A stretch of DNA of 12,518 nt from Alistipes sp. (GTDB lineage: Bacteria > Bacteroidota > Bacteroidia > Bacteroidales > Rikenellaceae). Location of the stretch: positions 1-12,518 of the forward strand of contig JAITWC010000125.1 in NCBI GenBank assembly GCA_031285485.1, written 5' to 3'. Under the pieces are notes generated by a model that searched no databases, was not told where the DNA came from, and saw nothing but the letters and a program-made list of their open reading frames with translations. Both the position numbers and the translations under genes were made by a program. Positions 1-7,154 of this stretch are shown piece by piece; position 1 is the first letter of the stretch; every line of letters starts with the position of its first letter.

Positions 1-29
1 TTGCGGAAGGTGCCGCGCGGGTGTTCGCG

Positions 30-926
30 TTACGTCCTTTTTCGGGACACGAGCCCAAATTGCACGCTGTTGAAGATCGTCTGCCACAGCACGTAGGCCG
101 CGGGGGCGATCGAGCTGACGGGATCGAGGTAGCTTTGGGCCAACCATATCGCGAGCATCGTGTTCTTCTGCCCGAGCGCCTGGCCGCCCGCCATCGTCTC
201 GCCGTGGCGACGGCCGATCCACTTGCCGGCGAAAAACTGCACCAGACACAGCACCAGCGCCGCGCCCGCCAGCGAGAGTCCTTTGGCGAGGGTGAGTTGC
301 GTCTGCGTGGCGACGAAGTTCACCACCTGCGCCGTGGTGGTGGTGAGTGCCGCGAGCCACAGCCAGAACGATAACGGTCGCAGCCGCCGCATGGCCCCGG
401 CCGCGCGGGGCGACAGACGCCGCAGCGCGAGCGCAACCACGAACGGCAGCACGATGACCGGGATCACCCGCCCGAGGATCACTCCGAAAGTCGCCCCGAA
501 CGACACCCCTTCGGCGGGCGCGATGGTGGCGAAGAACAGCGGCGCACCCAGCGCGACGGCGAAGTTGACGAGCAGCGAATAGCTCAGCATGGTCTCGACC
601 CGCGCCCCGAGCATCGAGGCTATCACCACAGCTCCCGTTGCCGTGGGCGCCAGCACGCAGATCATGGCCCCCTGCGCCACTTCGACATCCACCATCCGCA
701 CGAGGGCGTAGACCCCGACGCTCACCACAGCCTGAAACCCGAGCAGCGCCGCATGCAGCCCCCCGAGGCGCAGATCGGCCGGACGAACCCCGCAAAACGG
801 AATGAACAGCATGGCGAACAGCAACCACGGCATGAGGAATCCCGTCCCGCCCAACCGGTTGTGGAGCAGGCCCCCGGCGAGCATTGCCGCAGGCATGATT
901 ATGGTTTGCAGGTTGGGGCGCGACAT
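30..926 (-). CDS. Bile acid:sodium symporter (BASS)-family membrane transporter
   Basis: Inner-membrane transporter of about 298 residues, made almost entirely of hydrophobic segments (roughly nine or ten TM helices). The BASS/SBF-like fold is suggested by the conserved first-half stretch APTATGAVVIASMLGARVE, followed by another TM, and by the second-half GQKNTMLAIWLAQSYLDP segment, which corresponds to the substrate/sodium crossover region. The substrate cannot be told from sequence: family members carry bile acids, pantoate, pyruvate and other organic anions, and gut Bacteroidales carry many homologues without known substrate. I chose the ATG at 926 (MSRPNLQ). An in-frame TTG at 944, preceded by GGGAGA, would add six residues and cannot be excluded. 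The gene is last in the minus-strand run, 97 bp after the YqeY-domain gene. It could be co-transcribed or have its own promoter; I see no clear TAnnTTTG box in the gap. No terminator is visible in the 29 bases that remain downstream. Confidence 0.8.
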   Translation of the reverse strand: MSRPNLQTIIMPAAMLAGGLLHNRLGGTGFLMPWLLFAMLFIPFCGVRPADLRLGGLHAALLGFQAVVSVGVYALVRMVDVEVAQGAMICVLAPTATGAVVIASMLGARVETMLSYSLLVNFAVALGAPLFFATIAPAEGVSFGATFGVILGRVIPVIVLPFVVALALRRLSPRAAGAMRRLRPLSFWLWLAALTTTTAQVVNFVATQTQLTLAKGLSLAGAALVLCLVQFFAGKWIGRRHGETMAGGQALGQKNTMLAIWLAQSYLDPVSSIAPAAYVLWQTIFNSVQFGLVSRKRT

Positions 927-1023
927 CACTTTCCACGCGAGCAATTATCTCCCTCGTGAGATGCCTCCGCCAGCCCGGTGGCTGACGGTCGGCACCCGGT
1001 CGATGATAAATCTCGCAATTTCA

Positions 1024-1473
1024 TTACGAGAGCAATTCACGCACTTTGGCCGAGATGCGGCCTCCTTCGGCTTGTCCGGCGAGGCGTTTCGAGGCTGCTC
1101 CCATCACCCGGCCCATGTCCTGGGGGCCGGTGGCTCCGACTTCGGCGATCACGGCCCGGAGCGCGTCGGCGAGTTCGTCGTCGGTGAGGGCGCGGGGCAG
1201 GAATTCCCGCAGCACCTCCACCTGTGCCTCCTCTTCGTCGGCGAGGTCGGCACGGCCCTGTGTGCGGTAGATGGCGGCCGACTCGGCGCCTTGTTTGGCG
1301 AGCTTGCCGATGATCCTGAGCGCGTCGGCGTCGGGCAGTTCGTCGATGTTCGTCCCGGCGGTCTTCGCTTCAATAATGTACTTCTTTACGTTGCGCAGGG
1401 CGGCGAGGCGCACGGGCTGCTTGGCCTTCATCGCCTCCATAATCCCCTGACTGATCTGTTTTTCGATTGTCAT
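1024..1473 (-). CDS. yqeY: GatB/YqeY domain-containing protein
   Basis: A 149-residue soluble protein matching the full length of the free-standing YqeY family. These proteins resemble the C-terminal helical tail of the GatB subunit of tRNA-dependent amidotransferase and are thought to contact tRNA or act near it; their precise role is not established. Diagnostic stretches are the N-terminal MKAKQPVRLAALRNVK segment, EEEAQVEVLREFLP in the middle, and the C-terminal GPQDMGRVMGAASKRLAGQAEGGRISAKV-type glycine/arginine region. The start is fixed by the ATG at 1473, which overlaps the TGA stop of the symporter gene (ATGA), so translation of the two genes is probably coupled. A much longer reading frame through this position runs antiparallel to no known protein before this ATG and is not the gene. 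In many Bacteroidetes this gene is a housekeeping one found in varied contexts, so its position beside a transporter may not mean a shared function. Confidence 0.9.
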   Translation of the reverse strand: MTIEKQISQGIMEAMKAKQPVRLAALRNVKKYIIEAKTAGTNIDELPDADALRIIGKLAKQGAESAAIYRTQGRADLADEEEAQVEVLREFLPRALTDDELADALRAVIAEVGATGPQDMGRVMGAASKRLAGQAEGGRISAKVRELLS

Positions 1474-2915
1474 TTTCGTTTGCTTATTATTGTTAATCCT
1501 GTTATCGTGAACATGGCGTTCAGCAGCAGCAGTTCGTAGCCGAAGCGGTAGCCGCCGAACCAGGCCGCGGAACCGAGGTCGAGCACGAGGCACAGCGCGG
1601 GCGAGAGTATCGCCACGAGCGGCACCCAGCGGTCGCGAACCGGGCGTCGCGTGGCCATGCCGAAGGCGAACAACCCGAGGATCGGGCCGTAAGTATAACT
1701 CGCCAGCACATACACGGCGTCGATGACGCTGGTGTGGGCCAGTGCCCGGAACGCTGTGATGACCGCCGCGAGGGCGAGCGCCATGCCGATGTGTACCGCG
1801 CGCCGGATGCGGGCGAGGCGCTTTTCCTCTTTCGCGCCCGCGCCGAGAATGTCGACAGTGAACGACGTGGTGAGCGCCGTGAGCGCCGAGCCCGCCGCCG
1901 AGTAGGTCGACACTATCAGCCCGAGCGCAAAGACTACGCCCACCACCGGCGGAAGTCCCCCGGCCGTCGCAACGAGAGGGTAGAGTTCGTCTCCACCGGC
2001 CGGGATCGCAAGACCGCGGGCCGAGGCGTAGAGATTGAGCAGCACCCCGAGGCTGAGGAACAGCGCGATCACGGCAAACTGCGCCAGACCGCTCGCCACG
2101 AAGTTCTTCTGCGAGTCGCGCGGTGTGCGGCAACTGAGCGGCAGCTGCATCATGTCTTGATCGAGGCCCGTCATGGCGACGACGATGAACAGCCCCGAGA
2201 AAAACTGCTTGAAGAAGTAGCGCCGGTCGTTCACATCGTCGAAAAACCACACGCGCGACATGTCGCTGTCACTCACCGCCGCCGCCACTCCTCCGAAGTC
2301 GAGGCCCAGTTCGCGGGCGATGAACCAGATGCTGAGGCCGACGCTTGCAACGAGGCACAGTGTCTTCAGCCCGTCCGTCCACACTATCGCCCTCACCCCG
2401 CCGCGAACCGTGTAGAGCCACACCAACCCGGGCAACACCAGGGCGTTCACCGCGAACGGCACCCCGAGGGGATCGAAGACGAGCAGTTGCAGCACGAGGC
2501 AGACGAGGTATATCTTGAGGCCCGCGCCGAGCAGTTTGCTCGCGAAAAAGAACCACGCCCCCGTGCGGTGGCTCGAAGCGCCGAACCGTCCGGCCAGATA
2601 TTCGTACACCGACACCACCCTCCGCCGGTAGAGCATCGGCACCAACACGCAGGCGATCACCATATAGCCGCACACGAATCCCATCGCCATCTGGAGATAG
2701 GCCCAGCCGCTCGCACCCACCATGCCCGGCACCGACACGAACGTCACGCCCGACATCGGCGCCGCGACCATGCCCAGCGCCACCGCCCACCACGGCGAAC
2801 GGCGGTTGCCGGTGAAGAAGGTGGCGTTGTCGGCCCGGCGGCCGCTCCACCACGCCACCGCGAAGAGCAGAGCGAGGTAGGCGGCGGTGGTGGCTATTAT
2901 GGCGTAGGGCGACAC
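1470..2915 (-). CDS. Sodium:solute symporter (SSS family), candidate amino-sugar importer
   Basis: An inner-membrane Na+-coupled symporter of about 481 residues with roughly 13 predicted TM helices. The N-terminal helix (SPYAIIATTAAYLALLF) followed by WWSGRRADNATFFTGNRRSPWW is typical of the Bacteroidetes SSS group. GMVAAPMSGVTFVSVPGM marks the unwound first core helix. The STYSAAGSALTALTTSF segment late in the protein carries the serine/threonine pattern of the Na2 site. The start was placed at the GTG at 2915, giving MSPYAII; the open frame continues upstream only through a TTG inside a palindromic repeat. The gene lies downstream of namZ and a GH20 hexosaminidase on the same strand. SSS members in this phylum import sugars such as sialic acid and, as I recall for Tannerella, MurNAc. 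An amino sugar released from peptidoglycan is therefore a reasonable substrate guess, inferred from context only. The stop overlaps the next start by 4 nt. Confidence 0.88.
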   Translation of the reverse strand: MSPYAIIATTAAYLALLFAVAWWSGRRADNATFFTGNRRSPWWAVALGMVAAPMSGVTFVSVPGMVGASGWAYLQMAMGFVCGYMVIACVLVPMLYRRRVVSVYEYLAGRFGASSHRTGAWFFFASKLLGAGLKIYLVCLVLQLLVFDPLGVPFAVNALVLPGLVWLYTVRGGVRAIVWTDGLKTLCLVASVGLSIWFIARELGLDFGGVAAAVSDSDMSRVWFFDDVNDRRYFFKQFFSGLFIVVAMTGLDQDMMQLPLSCRTPRDSQKNFVASGLAQFAVIALFLSLGVLLNLYASARGLAIPAGGDELYPLVATAGGLPPVVGVVFALGLIVSTYSAAGSALTALTTSFTVDILGAGAKEEKRLARIRRAVHIGMALALAAVITAFRALAHTSVIDAVYVLASYTYGPILGLFAFGMATRRPVRDRWVPLVAILSPALCLVLDLGSAAWFGGYRFGYELLLLNAMFTITGLTIISKRK

Positions 2916-2969
2916 TTTACAATGATTATCGGTTACGCGAATTGAGGGTTGAAACCGCCCACGGGAAGG

Positions 2970-3113
2970 TTTCAGCAACCGCTGAAAGTCCCGAAACGGT
3001 TGTTTTGAATGTTTCAGCAGCCGCTGAAAGTCCCAAAATGGTTGTTTTGAAGGTTTCAGCAGTCGCTGAAAGTCCCAAACGGATTGTTTTGAGGGTTTCA
3101 GCAGTCGCTGAAA
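2970..3113. repeat. Four-unit array of 18-bp palindromes with 42-bp period
   Basis: Four near-identical dyads TTTCAGC-N4-GCTGAAA start at 2970, 3012, 3054 and 3096, exactly 42 bp apart. The 7-bp arms are invariant in all four; only the 4-bp centre changes (AACC, AGCC, AGTC, AGTC). The three 24-bp spacers are about 85% identical and begin gtccc. In the middle spacer CAAAA (3034-3038) and TTTTG (3045-3049) form a second, weaker dyad centred at 3041.5, which is 21 bp from the main dyad centre at 3020.5. Around the last unit the symmetry extends to a 36-bp inverted repeat (3087-3122) with one mismatched pair and a 4-nt centre. The array lies between the GH20 stop and the symporter start, both on the minus strand. 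It could be a set of protein-binding sites or, in RNA, a row of hairpins. No T-tract follows the hairpins, so simple intrinsic termination is not supported. Confidence 0.95.
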
Positions 3114-3180
3114 CCTTCAAAACGCTCTCCGCGCGCGGTTTTGAACTCTTAATTCGCATCGGTCACGAGATTTTGGGCCG

Positions 3181-5187
3181 TTATCTTATCTTCAGGGGTT
3201 GGATTATGGTAAAAGTCTCGCCGTTGCAGGGCGATTCGCTGACTATTTTTATTGCGCGGACAGGACGGTCGGTGGCGAGGGTGGCCTTGAGGTCGTGCAT
3301 TCGTGTGGCCGTCTCGAAGGTGGTGCCGTCGTAGCTCACCTCGACCCGGCCCGAGGGGATGCCGCCGCGCTGAAGGTGGTCGTAGCCCGTTTTGATGTCG
3401 ATGCGCGAGGCTGTGACCGGTTGGGCGAATGTCCACAGCAGCCAGTCGCCCTCCACGACCGAGCGGATGGTGCGCGCGGCTCCCGAGTAGGCCGACACCC
3501 GCGAGAACGGCTCGCGTTCGCGCGCCGTCAGCGAACTTGTGAAGGTCACGGCGGGGGTCTTCAGCGGCGCGGTGTCGGGCGCGGGCTCCGCGGCACGATA
3601 GGCTATGCCCATTGCCGCGAGCCGGTCGAGGTGCGACGGGGAGCCGGCCGAGCCGCCGGGACGGGCCGAACGTTCGGTGAGTCGGCGGTTGAAATCTTCC
3701 CACGAGCGCTGCTCCGCGGGCGTCCAACCCACCTCGGCGAGGGCGCACACGCGCGGGAAGAGTTGATAGTCGACGTAGCCCGGACCGTTTTCGAGACCGA
3801 GTTCGTGGAAAAGCGTCGCCTGCACTCCGCGCACGTTCGCCGTCTCTGCCGCCGTGAATCCCAGCGCCGCGGGCGAGAACGAGTAGACCTTTTCGAGCGT
3901 CACCACCCCCGCCCAGGTGTGGCCGATGTCGCGGGCCGACTGGCGCATGTCGAAGTAGAAGTATTCTCCGGCGCAGACCACCGTCGGGTAGCCCGCCGCG
4001 GCGTAGGCACGGGCGGCGCGGGCGGGATTTTTCCACGCCCACACGGTGGTGGACTTCGGTATCGCGCGGCTGTCGGCCGCCTCGCTCCACACCGCGGCGT
4101 CCTTGCCGTGGCGCGCGGCAATGTCGATTACCCGCTCCATGAATATGTCCTGCAACCGGGCCGCGTCGGTGATGTCCCGCTCGGCCATCAGCGCCTTGCA
4201 GTGGGGACAGGCGCGCCACGCTCCCGTCTCGACCTCGTCGCCCCCCAGATGGAACGTGGGCGAGGGGAACAGGGCCGCCACCTCGCCGATGATGGCGTCG
4301 AGCATGGCGTAGTTCTCCTCGCGCGCCACACACCACATGTTGCGGGTGTCGTAGCCGCCGCTCGCGGTGAGGTTGGGGGTGTAGCCGCACAGTATCTCGG
4401 GATAGGCGATGGCGGCGGCGCGGCTGTGGCCCGGCAGGTCGATCTCGGGGATCACCTCCACTCCGCGCAGGGCGGCGTAGGCCACCACTTCGCTAATCTC
4501 ATCCTGGGTGTAGAACCCGCCGTACTTCTCCTCCCACGCGCCGTAGACCGGGAACAGGGGCGAGTCGCCGCCCCTCCACGCTCCGATCTCGGTGAGCCGC
4601 GGGTAGCTTTTTATCTCGATCCGCCAGCCCTCGTCGTCGGCGAGGTGCCAGTGAAATTTGTTGATCTTGTGGCGGGCGATGTTGTCCACGAGGCGCATCA
4701 CCTGCTCCTTGGGGACGAACGTGCGCGCGACGTCGAGCATCACGCCGCGGTGTTCCATCGCAGGCCAGTCCTCGATGGTGACCACGGGCAGCGTTATGTT
4801 TGCCGAAAGTGCGTTCGCCCCGCGGTAAACGTCGGCCGGAAAGAGTTGCAGCAGCGTCTGGATGCCGTTCCACACCCCGCCGTAGTCGCGGCCCGCTATG
4901 GTTATGAGTTCGGGCGCCACCGACAGACGGTAACCCCCGGCGGGAAGATCTTCCGCGCCTTCGAATGAGAGCCTCACGCGGCCCGCGGGGATCATTCCCA
5001 ACAGGTGGTCGGCCAGAGGAGCGAGTTCCAGGTGGGTCACCTCTGCTGCCCCCACGGTGGTCAATGCCGCGACTCCCTCTCCCCATTTCACGGAGACGGG
5101 TTGGGGGATAAGGTTTTGCGCCGCCACCGGGGCCGGGGCAGCACATAGCAGGGCGAGTGCGCCGAGTACGAGGGATGCTCTATTCAT
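3181..5187 (-). CDS. GH20 beta-N-acetylhexosaminidase, secreted
   Basis: Exo-acting glycosidase that removes terminal GlcNAc (or GalNAc) by substrate-assisted catalysis. The 668-residue protein has a signal peptide (cleavage near VAA-Q, residue 24), a GH20b-like N-terminal domain (about 25-140), a TIM-barrel catalytic domain (about 142-500), and a C-terminal beta-sandwich (about 545-668) resembling F5/8 type C carbohydrate-binding modules. The catalytic Asp-Glu pair is D317-E318 in HLGGDEV. Other family landmarks are R147 in EHRGVMLD, KFHWHLADDEGWR near 177-189, H254 in LPGHS, and the tryptophans around W367, W383 and W488. The signal peptide has no lipobox, so a periplasmic location is most likely. 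Its ATG overlaps the namZ stop by 8 nt, indicating translational coupling. With namZ upstream it could remove the GlcNAc exposed after MurNAc release; host mucin or N-glycan GlcNAc is the alternative substrate. Confidence 0.95.
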   Translation of the reverse strand: MNRASLVLGALALLCAAPAPVAAQNLIPQPVSVKWGEGVAALTTVGAAEVTHLELAPLADHLLGMIPAGRVRLSFEGAEDLPAGGYRLSVAPELITIAGRDYGGVWNGIQTLLQLFPADVYRGANALSANITLPVVTIEDWPAMEHRGVMLDVARTFVPKEQVMRLVDNIARHKINKFHWHLADDEGWRIEIKSYPRLTEIGAWRGGDSPLFPVYGAWEEKYGGFYTQDEISEVVAYAALRGVEVIPEIDLPGHSRAAAIAYPEILCGYTPNLTASGGYDTRNMWCVAREENYAMLDAIIGEVAALFPSPTFHLGGDEVETGAWRACPHCKALMAERDITDAARLQDIFMERVIDIAARHGKDAAVWSEAADSRAIPKSTTVWAWKNPARAARAYAAAGYPTVVCAGEYFYFDMRQSARDIGHTWAGVVTLEKVYSFSPAALGFTAAETANVRGVQATLFHELGLENGPGYVDYQLFPRVCALAEVGWTPAEQRSWEDFNRRLTERSARPGGSAGSPSHLDRLAAMGIAYRAAEPAPDTAPLKTPAVTFTSSLTAREREPFSRVSAYSGAARTIRSVVEGDWLLWTFAQPVTASRIDIKTGYDHLQRGGIPSGRVEVSYDGTTFETATRMHDLKATLATDRPVRAIKIVSESPCNGETFTIIQPLKIR

Positions 5188-6274
5188 ATATCAGATAGGG
5201 TTTGCGTTGTGAGGTGAAGCGGGCGACGTCGGGTGCCCAGCGGGCGCGTATCTCGTCGGCCGTTGCGCCGCTCTCGATCATGGTACGCACCCAGTCGACC
5301 CCCATCAGGTTCTCGAAGAAGGTGGAGAGGAATTTGCGGCCTCCCGGCGTGTCGCCCACCTCCCGGTAGGCGTCGATGAGCCAGGCTAGGTCGATGCCCG
5401 CCGCCACGACAACCTCATCCGACGGCGTGTGCCGCAGATCGACCACCATGCCGTCGGGGTGTGTAAGCACCTGGAACGGGGCCTCGCCGCCGCGTCCCAC
5501 ACTTACCGCCGTGGCCTCGAAAAAGCAGAGCGACGGATAGAGCCTCACGGCCCGCATGTTGGGCAGGGCGGGGGAGGGGGCGACGGGCAGTTCGTATGTC
5601 ATGTTGCGTGTCCATCCCTCGCACTCGATCACCGTGAGGTCGCATTGCCGCAGACCCGCCGTCCATCGCTCGCCGTTTATCATCCGGGCGAGTTCGCCCA
5701 GCGTCATGCCGTGAAGAACGGGGATCGGGTGCATGCCCACAAAAGAACGGTGGCGCTCGACGTCGAGCAGCGGGCCGTCGACCCCCATCGGAGAGTTGGG
5801 GTTGGGGCGGTCGAGCACCACGAACGGCACACCCTCGGCGGCGCAAGCCTCCATAACGAGGTGCATGGTCGAAAGGTAGGTGTAGAATCGGCACCCCACG
5901 TCTTGAATATCGAACAGCACCACATCGCAGCGGCGGATCTGCTCGGGGCGCGGTTTGCGGTTCGCACCGTATAATGACACTATCTCAAGCCCTGTGGCCG
6001 CGTCGCGTCCGCTGTCGACGTGCTCGCCCGCCGCCGCTGTGCCGCGAAAACCGTGTTCGGGGGCGAAGACAAGCTCGACTCTCACTTTCCGCGCGAGGAG
6101 CGTGTCAACAAGATGGCGCCTGCCCACCATGCCCGTGTGGTTGGTGACCACGCCCACGCGTCGACCCTCCAAGAGTGGCAGGTAGGCGTTCATACGCTCG
6201 GCACCAACCGTGATGCGGGCCGAAACAGGGGCGCAAAACATCAGCGCGGCAATGGAGAAGATCAGCTTTTTCAT
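5180..6274 (-). CDS. namZ: NamZ-type exo-beta-N-acetylmuramidase (GH171, DUF1343)
   Basis: A 364-residue secreted protein of the DUF1343/GH171 family, whose characterised members (Bacillus and Tannerella NamZ) release MurNAc from the non-reducing end of peptidoglycan glycan chains. A signal peptide covers residues 1-19 (cleavage near VSA-R). Family motifs appear in order: GRRVGVVTNHTG (38-49), FAPEHGFRG, VSLYG, VLFDIQDVGCRFYTYLSTM, VLDRPNP, VDGPLL, PIPVLHGMTLGELA, PSPALPN and the LCFFEATAVSVGRG signature. After GRGGEAPFQVLTHP the chain seems to lack about 25-30 residues that, from memory of Bacteroidales homologues, normally contain an F-x-P segment and a C-Y/x-G motif before the IDL...L..AY helix. 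This might alter a substrate loop. It heads the minus-strand operon. A TACCTTCG sequence directly upstream may be its -7 box, which would leave almost no leader. Confidence 0.92.
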   Translation of the reverse strand: MKKLIFSIAALMFCAPVSARITVGAERMNAYLPLLEGRRVGVVTNHTGMVGRRHLVDTLLARKVRVELVFAPEHGFRGTAAAGEHVDSGRDAATGLEIVSLYGANRKPRPEQIRRCDVVLFDIQDVGCRFYTYLSTMHLVMEACAAEGVPFVVLDRPNPNSPMGVDGPLLDVERHRSFVGMHPIPVLHGMTLGELARMINGERWTAGLRQCDLTVIECEGWTRNMTYELPVAPSPALPNMRAVRLYPSLCFFEATAVSVGRGGEAPFQVLTHPDGMVVDLRHTPSDEVVVAAGIDLAWLIDAYREVGDTPGGRKFLSTFFENLMGVDWVRTMIESGATADEIRARWAPDVARFTSQRKPYLIYE

Positions 6275-6340
6275 CCCACGAAGGTATGATATTTCCGCTG
6301 AAAATCGCTAAGTTTGCGCGATAAAAAATCGAAACCGGAG
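6275..6340. promoter_or_regulatory. Divergent promoter region between namZ and mazG
   Basis: A 66-bp gap between two divergently transcribed genes must hold both promoters. On the plus strand TAAGTTTG (6309-6316) matches the Bacteroidetes -7 consensus TAnnTTTG exactly and would start transcription near 6321, leaving a leader of about 20 nt before the mazG ATG at 6341. On the minus strand TACCTTCG (complement of 6280-6287) differs from the consensus by one base and would start namZ transcription almost at its ATG. Neither box has a convincing TTTG at the -33 position. The stretch TTTCCGCTGAAA (6292-6303) between them is a loose dyad that recalls the palindrome arrays but is shorter. Confidence 0.55.
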
Positions 6341-7129
6341 ATGGATAAACGTACCGCCGAGGCGCTCGGGCGCCTGTTGGATATCATGGACACCCTGCGC
6401 GAGAAGTGCCCGTGGGACAGGGAACAGACGATCGAAAGTCTGAGAAAGAATACAATAGAGGAGACTTATGAATTGGCGGGCGCGATCGACGAGGGCGACA
6501 TGGGCCACATTCGCGAGGAGCTGGGCGATCTGTTGCTCCACATAGTGTTCTACTCGAAGATCGGCTCCGAGCAGGGAGCGTTCACGCTGGCCGACGTGGC
6601 CGAGGGGATCTCCGACAAGCTGGTGTACCGCCATCCCCACGTCTTCGCCGACGTCCACGCCGAGACCCCGGCAGAGGTGAAGCATAATTGGGAGGCACTG
6701 AAACAGCGCGAGGGCCGGAAGCGGCGCGGGGTGCTGGCGGGGGTGCCGGAGGGTCTTCCGGCGATGGTGAAGGCTTTCCGGGTGGGCGAGAAGGCCGCCG
6801 CGACGGGTTTCGACTGGGAACGGCGCGAAGATGTGTGGGACAAGGTGCGCGAGGAGGCCGCCGAACTCAGCGCCGAGATCGCAGCCGGTGACCGCGAGCG
6901 TGCCACCGACGAGTTGGGCGATCTGTTCTTCGCCCTCGTCAACGCCGCGAGACTCTACGACATCGACCCCGAGGCCGCACTCGAACGCACGAACCGGAAG
7001 TTTATCTCGCGTTTCGGATACATGGAGGCCCGCGCCGCCGAACAGGGAAAAGAACTCTCCGGCATGACCCTTGCGGAGATGGAAGAACTTTGGCAACAGG
7101 CAAAAGCGGCAACGGCCGCGGCGAAATAG
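6341..7129 (+). CDS. mazG: Nucleoside triphosphate pyrophosphohydrolase MazG
   Basis: Cytoplasmic house-cleaning enzyme that hydrolyses nucleoside triphosphates, including non-canonical ones, to the monophosphate and pyrophosphate. The 262-residue protein has the full two-domain length of the family. The N-terminal MazG domain carries the LREKCPWDREQT entry motif (19-30), EETYEL (40-45) and EELGDLLLH (59-67). The C-terminal domain, catalytic in studied homologues, carries EEAAEL (171-176) and DELGDLFFALVN (190-201), with the metal-binding acidic residues intact. The frame is open upstream to a TTG at 6314, but that codon lies inside the predicted -7 box TAAGTTTG. The ATG at 6341, directly after CCGGAG, is therefore the likely start. 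The gamma-carbonic-anhydrase-like gene follows after 25 bp and is probably co-transcribed. Confidence 0.95.
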   Translation: MDKRTAEALGRLLDIMDTLREKCPWDREQTIESLRKNTIEETYELAGAIDEGDMGHIREELGDLLLHIVFYSKIGSEQGAFTLADVAEGISDKLVYRHPHVFADVHAETPAEVKHNWEALKQREGRKRRGVLAGVPEGLPAMVKAFRVGEKAAATGFDWERREDVWDKVREEAAELSAEIAAGDRERATDELGDLFFALVNAARLYDIDPEAALERTNRKFISRFGYMEARAAEQGKELSGMTLAEMEELWQQAKAATAAAK

Positions 7130-7154
7130 GCTACGCAATATTATTTTTAAGGAA

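Noticed and set aside
945..962. Small hairpin ATCTC/GAGAT just upstream of the BASS gene
   Set aside because: A 5-bp stem is too weak to claim as a regulatory element.
927..1023. Terminator between the YqeY and BASS genes
   Set aside because: Short GC stems such as CAGCC/GGCTG (971-984) exist, but no T-run follows on the minus strand.
1024..2250. Minus-strand frame of 408 codons extending the YqeY gene upstream
   Set aside because: The extra N-terminal part is an Arg/His-rich out-of-frame reading of the symporter gene; the YqeY family begins at the ATG at 1473.
2916..2978. Upstream extension of the symporter start to a TTG at 2978
   Set aside because: It would begin inside the first palindrome and add 21 non-hydrophobic residues with no family match; the GTG at 2915 starts the first TM region.
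2970..3113. Possible CRISPR array
   Set aside because: The repeats are 18-bp palindromes and the 24-bp spacers are themselves conserved between units; no cas gene is nearby. The same applies to 10517-10744.
3096..3122. Inverted repeat as an intrinsic terminator of GH20
   Set aside because: The hairpin is strong, but on the minus strand it is followed by AAAAC and not a T-tract.
3199..4968. Long plus-strand open frame of 589 codons opposite the GH20 gene
   Set aside because: It is antisense to a well-supported enzyme, rich in Arg, Gly, His and Val as expected from a high-GC shadow frame, and has no recognisable domain.
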